Below are positions 57,694 through 64,000 of a stretch of DNA of 64,000 bases, in pieces. The stretch's first letter is position 1. Every line of letters begins with the position of its first letter. The notes beneath the pieces were generated by a model that did no database searches, was not told the origin of the DNA, and was given only the letters and a program-made list of their open reading frames with translations. Made by a program: the position numbers and the translations under genes. This stretch comes from Lunularia cruciata (Eukaryota; Streptophyta; Marchantiopsida; Lunulariales; Lunulariaceae): positions 11,880,243 to 11,944,242 of the forward strand of contig OX419761.1 in assembly GCA_948567375.1 (NCBI GenBank). The letters are read 5' to 3'.

Positions 57694-59129
57694 GGTTTTG
57701 TGAAGAGATAGAAAGAATGGAGGGTGGAGACACTGCTTGCATTGACCTGCCAAAAGACAATCTTCCAAAGGGGAAGGAGGACAAGTTCAAGATCGTACTC
57801 CAAAGAGGAGCATGATCTTGATGACTCACCAAGACTATACATGCCAAACCAAGAGAGCTTGCAAAAGAGGAGGAGAGCTTGGAAGATGTCAGCCTTAAGG
57901 TATGAAGTTCAAGACTTTAGGTTGTTGCACATGCAACAGTCTTGGAAGAGAAAGGAGGACCCAATAAAGATACATTTTAAGGCGTAAACTACTTATCAAG
58001 TGTGGTCTATCCTTTGTTAGTGTATTTGAAGGAAAGGATGTAGGAGTCAAAGGAGGAGCATCTAAAGTAAAGAATGAGCTTTAGATGGTGAAAGCATTCA
58101 ATAGAGAGATCTTGCAATTGAAGGTAAGATTGGCCAAGAGTGAAGGTGAAGCCAAAGTTCTTCAAGTGGAGGTGGCAATCTGACAACAGAGTGTCAATGA
58201 CTTCCAAGGAAGCTTTGAACAATGTGATAGTTACTTGGAGTGCCAAAAAAGAGGAACTAAGGAGCAAAAGGAGGAGCTCAAGAAGTTACAAAAGAACTTC
58301 AATTACACCCAGACCAAATTGAATCATCATAAAGATCAAATGCATGAATCCAAATTTATTGAACAAGCTTTGGATGAACTTAGGCAAGTAGTGGAAGATC
58401 AAGCTTGGCAGAAGGAGCTTGCAAGTAGAGTGCGTGAGGAGAAAGGGTTATAGAATTTGGTGAAGCATGCCAAGGGCCAAGTTGTTCAAGAGGAAGTAAA
58501 AAGAAAGAAGATGGAGGTGAAGCAAGTTGAGGAGTTGCAGCTACTTCACACAAAGTTGGAAGAGGAGGTGGCCCAAGGTGAGTAACTCTTAGTAAAGGAA
58601 GGATCGGGTACAATTTGTGAAGTCACTATTCAACTGAAGGCAATGCTCAATACTAAAGCCAAGACAAAGCTAGAAAAAGGCCTACTTGCACAAACTCAAA
58701 TTGTTAGTGTAGGATACAAGAAGGAGGAAGGTAAAGGATGTAGATTTGAACAGTTTGGTAATTCACCAAGATGGAGTAGATAGGAAGATACTAGAGGTAG
58801 AAGATAATGTATGCCTTAGACTAGATCTGATCAAGACTAATATAGGTGACCTCACTCATACTCTGAGTGAGAATAAAGGAATTGGACCCAAAGGAGTCAA
58901 AGTCTGAGTGCATGTGACTTCAGGTGAGTTTTCTGAATCATTTGAACTAGTTAGAATAGAAAAGGAAAAGTTAGATAGGACACTTATGACTTCAGTCTCA
59001 GTACAAACTGAAGATGTAACTACAATAGATGTAGATCTAGAAGTAGATGATGAACCCAAAGTGCAGGAGACACTTGCAGTTGATTTGGGTGAGGAAGCCC
59101 AAGGCACAGTAGTACTTGGATCAGATTAA
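57694..59129 (+). pseudogene. Coiled-coil protein of CC3, C-terminal half
   Basis: Continues the CC gene after CH1. Open pieces at 57724-57987, 58140-58322, 58235-58453 (NFNYTQTKLNHHKDQM, EQALDELRQVVEDQAWQ, matching CC2 NFDYAQMELNHWKDQL) and a C-terminal tail 58908-59129 (SFELVRIEKEKLDRTLMTS, VQTEDVTTIDVDLEVDDE). Heptad-like charge patterns run from about 58080 to 58700. After the stop, about 0.77 kb of 3' region lead to the element end, similar to CC1 and CC2. Confidence 0.7.
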
Positions 59130-59899
59130 AGTTCCAGATTTAAAGTGGTAGAATGAAGTTTCATATCTGAAGATTTGTAGGGAATAACGAAGTAGTTTAG
59201 ATAGTTTTTATAACTACAAAGTGGAATGCCTAATTACAACAGCCATTCATGGTATTATGTATTTAGTATTGAATAGAGGTTGAGTACAACAAAGTGTTGG
59301 ATCAGCACTCATTGTTTTGCTTAATTCTGAATATCAATCTTTTTCTTTCATTTGTGAGTGTATGGAGAAGTTTGGATTTCAATTGAGAGTTTGTTAGATG
59401 TTGGATTTGCAACTTTGCATTTCATTGTGTGTGTTTGATCCTAAATGGAGCACATCCAAAGCAATGCCTTGATAGATCTGTGAGAATTGGAGTGTTGGTT
59501 GTATTTTTCATTTGTGATTGCATGTAAGAGACTAATGCAAAGTCATTTTGGACAAGGAAGTTGCACCTTTGATGGAGGGGTGGAATGCAATTATGAGGCA
59601 AAGTCATTTGTGGTAAAGTAACCTTCTTCATCTCAACTGATTCATCACAATTGAGATCAAATTGGAAAGTAATTGAAGAATTGTGATTTTGAGTGACCTT
59701 TGTTTATGGCAAGACTATTGTTGAGCATTTGTTACTCTATTTTGGATGTGGTTTCTATCCAAGTGGCTAAAGATGTAATCTAGAAGAACTATATTGTTAC
59801 TATTTACATTTTTATTTGACCATTCCTGACCAGTATCTCTATGGGCACAAATGATTACTCACTTGCTAATACGAAAGTGATACTTGTTGGGTTGTCAGG
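59130..59899 (+). other. CC3 3' non-coding region
   Basis: Homologous (reverse orientation) to 45533-46290 in CC2 and 4485-5457 in CC1. Shared blocks include TGAGTGTATGGAGAA, GGTTTCTATCC, TTTGACCATTCCTGACC and TACTTGTTGGGTTGTCA. No gene. Confidence 0.75.
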
Positions 59900-60024
59900 A
59901 TAAATCATTTCAAAAATTCATTAGAGGCCAAGTATATTTCCTATCAAGGAAATTATTTGGCTACAATGTGGGCAATAGCACATTTCTAATGTTACTTGTT
60001 TGGGAATCCCTTCACTTGCATTAT
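59900..60024 (+). pseudogene. PG2 RNase H, final visible piece
   Basis: Reads NSLEAKYISYQGNYLATMWA and CYLFGNPFTCI, matching PG1 RNase H (NNSAEAKYSSYEGECLVAVWA, CYLFGNPFTLI). Interrupted at 60025 by CH2; the flank ATTAT (60020-60024) is the probable left half of the CH2 target duplication. Confidence 0.82.
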
Positions 60025-60969
60025 TGTAATACCAATAGCTAGTCATATTATCTTTACATGCAAATTGCCTTGGTAGCATCTAGAAGGATGTTAGATATGA
60101 TGTGCTAGGTAGACCAGATAAAGGTGTCACCAAAAGTGTACTTCGACTAATAGAGTAGGAGCCAAAAATAGCCTAGAAATGTTTTATCAATAACTAGACA
60201 TATTATCTGGAGTGGAACATTAACTTGGTAACATCTGAAAGGATATTATAGATAATGGATTGAGTAGATCAGATAGAGGTATCACCAAAAGAATACTTCT
60301 ACTAATAGGGTAGGAGCCAAAAATACTCAACTTTAAAGCCAATTTTAGAGGCCTAAATAGATAAATTAGACCTTGAAAATGTGTTAAATTTCCCCCTTAT
60401 TTGTCTTATCAAGAGCTTTCTTTCCAATGGTACCTCACCAATGTAATTTTGAGATTCTTATATGAAGATTCTCTAAAGATTCTTTCTAATCAAAGCTTGT
60501 TTGACCAACAAGATAAGACTAAGGTGCTCATATTTTTTGATGCATAGCAATGATAACTTTGGGTATTGTTGCCATGGCTACTAGTCTATCAAACTACCTA
60601 AAATTTATCTCAATTAACATGTAGATGCAACACGTCCACCATTCTCCATAAGTTACAATTGGAAGTACGAAGGGTTCATCAAATAAGGTGATTGCATTCC
60701 AAAAATTTTGCCCAAAGCATGAGGTGATGAATTATGTGAAATGATGCTTAAACCTACATGTCACCCATACATACAATTAATCTAAGGATAGAGCTCACTA
60801 TAATATCACTAATCCATGTATTTGATCCAAGGGTGGAGGTTTGTTTGAGGGAATCCTCTTTGCTATATAATAAAGGCAAGGTGCTCCTTTGAGGCATTGG
60901 AGTATTCAAGAATGTGAAGCTTTGTGTTTTTGTGTTTCTCTTAAGGTCTCCTATCTTTAGAAAATTACA
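60025..60969 (+). repeat. CH2 5' LTR
   Basis: 945 bp, TGTAATACCAATAGCTAGTC ... GAAAATTACA, homologous to the CH1 LTR (CATCTAGAAGGATGTTA, GTCACCAAAAGTGTACTTC, GATTCTCTAAAGATTC) but longer by about 200 bp, mainly between 60530 and 60750. TATATAATAAAGG near 60874 is a likely TATA region. Confidence 0.88.
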
Positions 60970-61099
60970 ATGGTATTACAATAGGTGTTTCAATCCAAGA
61001 GAGTGGATCATCCTTCTTGGAGGAACATGGGTTATTGAGATTGAGTAATTTTGAGGATAGGAACTATAGTGCAATTGATAGATTAGGAGTGTGTTAGAG

Positions 61100-61485
61100 A
61101 TGGAGGCTATGGGAGAACAATATCCAACACCTTGCTTTCTATTCTCAAATATGTTCCACATCAAAATTATATACATCTAGTGTGAAAAAGGGAGAGTATA
61201 TCTTGGTTTTTATTTTGGAGTAGAGTTCATGGATATTGTGATGACTTCACCTAATCTAATGATTTTGCCTATAGTGATCTACAATAGAGAGGAGGATTCA
61301 ATAATCTACATTTTGTTATGATGTATCTTAATATACCAAATCCTCTCAACACTCAAGTAGAAATCTGTTATGTTAGACCAAAAGTAGTGTTTAGGGATTT
61401 TTAATCTGCATATTTAGTGAAGAATATTATCAAAAAGTGATAGACTCTAAAGTCCCAATGGTAGTCCCAATAGTCCATGCTCCCT
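61100..61485 (+). pseudogene. CH2 leader ORF remnant
   Basis: Reads from the ATG at 61100 as the CH1 leader protein: PCFLFSNMFHIKIIYI, FGVEFMDIVMTSPNLMIL, PIVIYNREEDSIIYILL, then through shifts LNTQVEICYVRPKVVFRDF-like. Stops present. Confidence 0.55.
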
Positions 61486-61556
61486 CTTGAGTGATCATAT
61501 TTTACCCTTTATTGAAGTAGGAAGTAGTAATTGAGCAGTTGCTAAGTTCAAGAATC

Positions 61557-62320
61557 ATGGATCTATAGTTGCACAACTTGATGCAAGGAATGCAGGGGAT
61601 GTTGAATGAATTTTGGAAACTCAAGATGACCATGGAGCCATTGCAAAATCAAATATGTACCTTCAAGAATGACGAAGCAATTCATGAAGGAGAGTCATCT
61701 TAGTACTAGTTGCCAAAGTACATGGAGGGTCACTCATGCCAATAACACTGACCCCAATCAATAATGAGACCACATTGTTATTATGGATGAAGAAGACAAG
61801 AAGGAATAATGTTCCATGGGAGTATTGGAGAACTAGATTTCAAGAATGAATCAATATTTTTGATTTTTCATAATCAAAATCACTGGTCATTCTGTAGGCA
61901 TGTTTGCATGTGGATACTTGACCAATAAAGCACTCACAAGTACAATGCATGGAAATGATCAATGTTGGCAAAAGGAAGGGAGGTCACTTGGATGGTCATG
62001 TAGGAAGGGTTGTTGAAGAACTTCCAATCCGTGGATTCTATGCAAATGGTCTGAACCCAATTATGGGGGTTGAAATAGAAGGACAATGTACAAGAAAACA
62101 TGGAGACATTCCTTGATCTACATGTCATAAAAATTGACATGAGTCCAATAGAAGCGTTGGACAATTTCAAACATGGGTTAAAAGAGCAAATTTGCCAAGA
62201 AGTAATGGGACAAAACTCTCACTCAATTTTTGAAGCCATTGCTTGTGCCCAAAGAATAGCAGAGGCGCTTGGAAGAGGTGAAGGAGGAGTCTCAACTTGA
62301 CATTATTAGACAAAAACAAA
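61557..62320 (+). pseudogene. CH2 gag
   Basis: Starts at ATG 61557 (stop at the fourth codon), then LMQGMQGMLNEFW, TLLLWMKKTRR, ACGYLTNKALT and, open at 62100-62300, ALDNFKHGLKEQICQEV and FEAIACAQRIAEALGRGEG. Colinear with CH1 gag. Confidence 0.82.
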
Positions 62321-62699
62321 ACATTTTGGTGAAGCAATTTCTATGGAATAAGGCAACATTTGGTTCCAAGAATGAGGAGCATGATTGATCCAAGGAGAAC
62401 AGGGACGGTTCAAAGAAAGGAGAGATGGGGTCCTATGAGGGGAAGGGACTCAAGCATAACAACATCATTATTACAATTGCAGTTGAGTTGTGCACCTAGC
62501 CATCAATTGTCATACTCATTTTCTTAGAGGCCCTCTGCCTCCATAAAGGCAATCTTTGAACAATGTGGAAAGACAAATGGAAGAGTAAGATGCAAAAATC
62601 ACATTGAAAAATGAAGATTGCCAATAAATGTACCTTGCTGCCTTATTGGCTCAATGGAGAAGCAAAAAAGTGAGTGAAGGAAGAGGACAAATATGGAGA

Positions 62700-64000
62700 G
62701 ATTGAGGAAGACAAACTCACAATTTATTATCATACATCGAGTCCTAGGAGGCAATGAGGTGAAAGTATTGATAGACCGTGGAGGAATAGAGAACTTCTTG
62801 TCTCGCTCTATTGCAATAAGGTTAGGGATGGATCTAGAGAAGGATGAGAATAAAGAAGTAGAATGACCTAATGGGCAAATAGAAAGTATTGAGTTGTTAC
62901 CTAGAAAAGTAACACATTTTGTAAGAGAATATCAAGAAACAATTGAGTGGCTAGTGATATGGTTAGCTCCATTATGATGTAATCTTAGGTATGTCATGGA
63001 TGAAGCACCATAGCCACATGGTTGATTAGAGGAAAAAAGTAGTGAGAACTAGCAAATGGAAGATCATTGGGATTAAAGAGAGTGCATACATGTAGGAATT
63101 ACCTCTCTATGTCATAGGGACAAGAATTATTTATAAGATAGGTAGCTTTTCATGGGCCTAATAAGGTAAGTCCAGAGTGCACAACTCAATGAACAAGTTT
63201 GTTAGATGTGTTGAGATTGAAAGATGTGATCAATGAGTTTCAAGATGTCTTCACGGATGACTTATCTTCAAGATTACCACCAAAAAGGAGAGTAGATCAT
63301 AAAATCAAGATAATTCTTGGAAAGATATCTCCTTGTAAGGACCCATATCTTCTATCACCTCATGAGTGGGAGGAGAGTAAGGCTCAAATTAATGATATTT
63401 TTCAAAAAGGTTTTATCCAACCCAACATATCACCATCTAGGGCTCTTGTCTTGTTTGTGACGGAAAAAGATGGTATAATGCATGTGCATTGACTATTGGA
63501 GCCTAAATTAACAAACAGCAAAGAGAAAATAACCCTTACTCTACATGGATGACCTATTTGATCAACTCAATGGGGAAAAACACTTCACCAAACTTGATCT
63601 ATGGAGCAATTACAACCAAATCTGAATTGCAAAAGAAGCCGTCCACAAAATTGCCTTTCAAACAAGGTATGGTCACTTTGAGCACCTGGTGATGCCATTT
63701 GGCCTCACCAACACACTAGTCACTTTCATGAGTTTGATGAATGTCATACTTTGTCCATATTTGGATAAATCTATTATCATTTTCCTAAATGATATCCTTA
63801 TTTATTGTAGGACAATGATGGAACATAAGCAACACCTAAGAGAAGTCCTCTAGATTCTACAACAAAATCAATTGTATGCCAAAATCTCAAATTGCATCAT
63901 TGGCAAGTCTAAAATAGACTACTTGGGGCATAGAGTAAGTGTAGAAGGTATCCATGTGTTAATAGATAAAATAAAGGTTATTCAAAAATGGAGCATTCTA
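62700..64000 (+). pseudogene. CH2 protease and RT (truncated by window)
   Basis: Protease at 62720-62970: VKVLIDRGGIENFLSRS, RLGMDLEKDEN (catalytic triplet degraded to DRG). A spacer leads to an open piece at 63199-63492 (VINEFQDVFTDDLSSRLPP, KISPCKDPYLLSPHEW), then RT through stops: [31 protein letters not shown], and FLNDILIY, where the first Asp of the catalytic pair is Asn. Followed by [16 protein letters not shown] to the window end. Confidence 0.85.

Larger units (their letters stand above)
49476..59899 (+). mobile_element. CC3: complete TG...CA element, opposite orientation, split by CH1
   Basis: Begins TGTGGTACCCACATTTTTTG at 49476 and ends GGGTTGTCAGG at 59899 (other copies end GTCACA). 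After removing CH1 and its 5-bp duplication, length is about 3.8 kb, matching CC1 and CC2. It sits in PG2 RNase H; left flank GCAAC, right flank ATAAA, at best a mutated duplication. It lies head-to-head with CC2, only 203 bp away. Confidence 0.8.
60025..64000 (+). mobile_element. CH2: chromovirus related to CH1, cut by window end
   Basis: Plus-strand element with 5' LTR 60025-60969, degenerate primer site ATGGTATTACAATAGGTG at 60970 (CH1 has ATGGTATCAGAGCAAGTG), leader ORF remnant, gag, protease and RT up to the window end. More decayed than CH1. Inserted in PG2 RNase H. Confidence 0.88.

Noticed and set aside
1..64000. tRNA or rRNA genes, CRISPR arrays, bacterial operons
   Set aside because: No cloverleaf-like or rRNA-like sequence noticed by eye and no regularly spaced repeat array; content is that of a plant nuclear genome.

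Overview
The window looks like intergenic DNA of a large, repeat-rich land-plant genome. One intact host gene, an intronless DUF247 (UPF0481) gene at 12863-14584, lies among nested Ty3/gypsy retrotransposons and a repeat family I do not recognise. DUF247 genes, chromodomain gypsy elements and initiator-Met/Asp primer-binding sites all point to a plant. The species cannot be read from the sequence; a gymnosperm or fern is possible but is a guess.

Layout. 1-3342: decayed plus-strand gypsy integrase plus extra 3' coding remnant, ending in a G-rich purine tract. 3343-9280: AT-rich DNA (perhaps that element's LTR) split by CC1 (4485-8199), a 3.7-kb element with TG...CA ends, a 5-bp target duplication and one long coiled-coil gene. 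9280-16721: the DUF247 locus and partial local duplications. 16722-35128: PG1, a minus-strand gypsy whose integrase ends in a PHD finger. Its gag is split by OB1 (24500-33202), a younger plus-strand gypsy with three LTRs instead of two. 35129-35530: the rest of the locus duplication interrupted by PG1. 35531-38626: gag of another minus-strand gypsy with an Asp-type primer site, and a solo OB1-type LTR. 38627-43960: remnants and two truncated coiled-coil genes (CC4, CC5). 43960-60024: PG2, a decayed plus-strand relative of PG1, split by CC2 (45533-49272, minus) and CC3 (49476-59899, plus). CC3 is itself split by the chromovirus CH1 (51097-57693). 60025-64000: CH2, a relative of CH1 inserted into PG2 and cut off by the window end.

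Most interesting signal. The CC family has three complete copies of about 3.7-3.8 kb with matching ends (5' TGTGGTACCC-like, 3' GGGTTGTCACA-like). Two have exact 5-bp target duplications (ATTAT, CAAGC). No copy has terminal direct repeats, reverse transcriptase or transposase. All encode the same long protein: a globular N-terminal domain, an acidic/basic middle and a coiled-coil C-terminal half. They could be solo LTRs of an unusually long, gene-bearing LTR, or a non-autonomous family mobilised in trans. Other unusual points are the PHD-finger integrase, the OB1 structure that looks like a 3' transduction of foreign sequence, and a leader reading frame shared by CH1 and CH2.

Apart from DUF247 no gene here is clearly functional. 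OB1 is the least damaged element: its pro-pol is open except for one TGA, with a further frameshift and stops at the integrase C-terminus.
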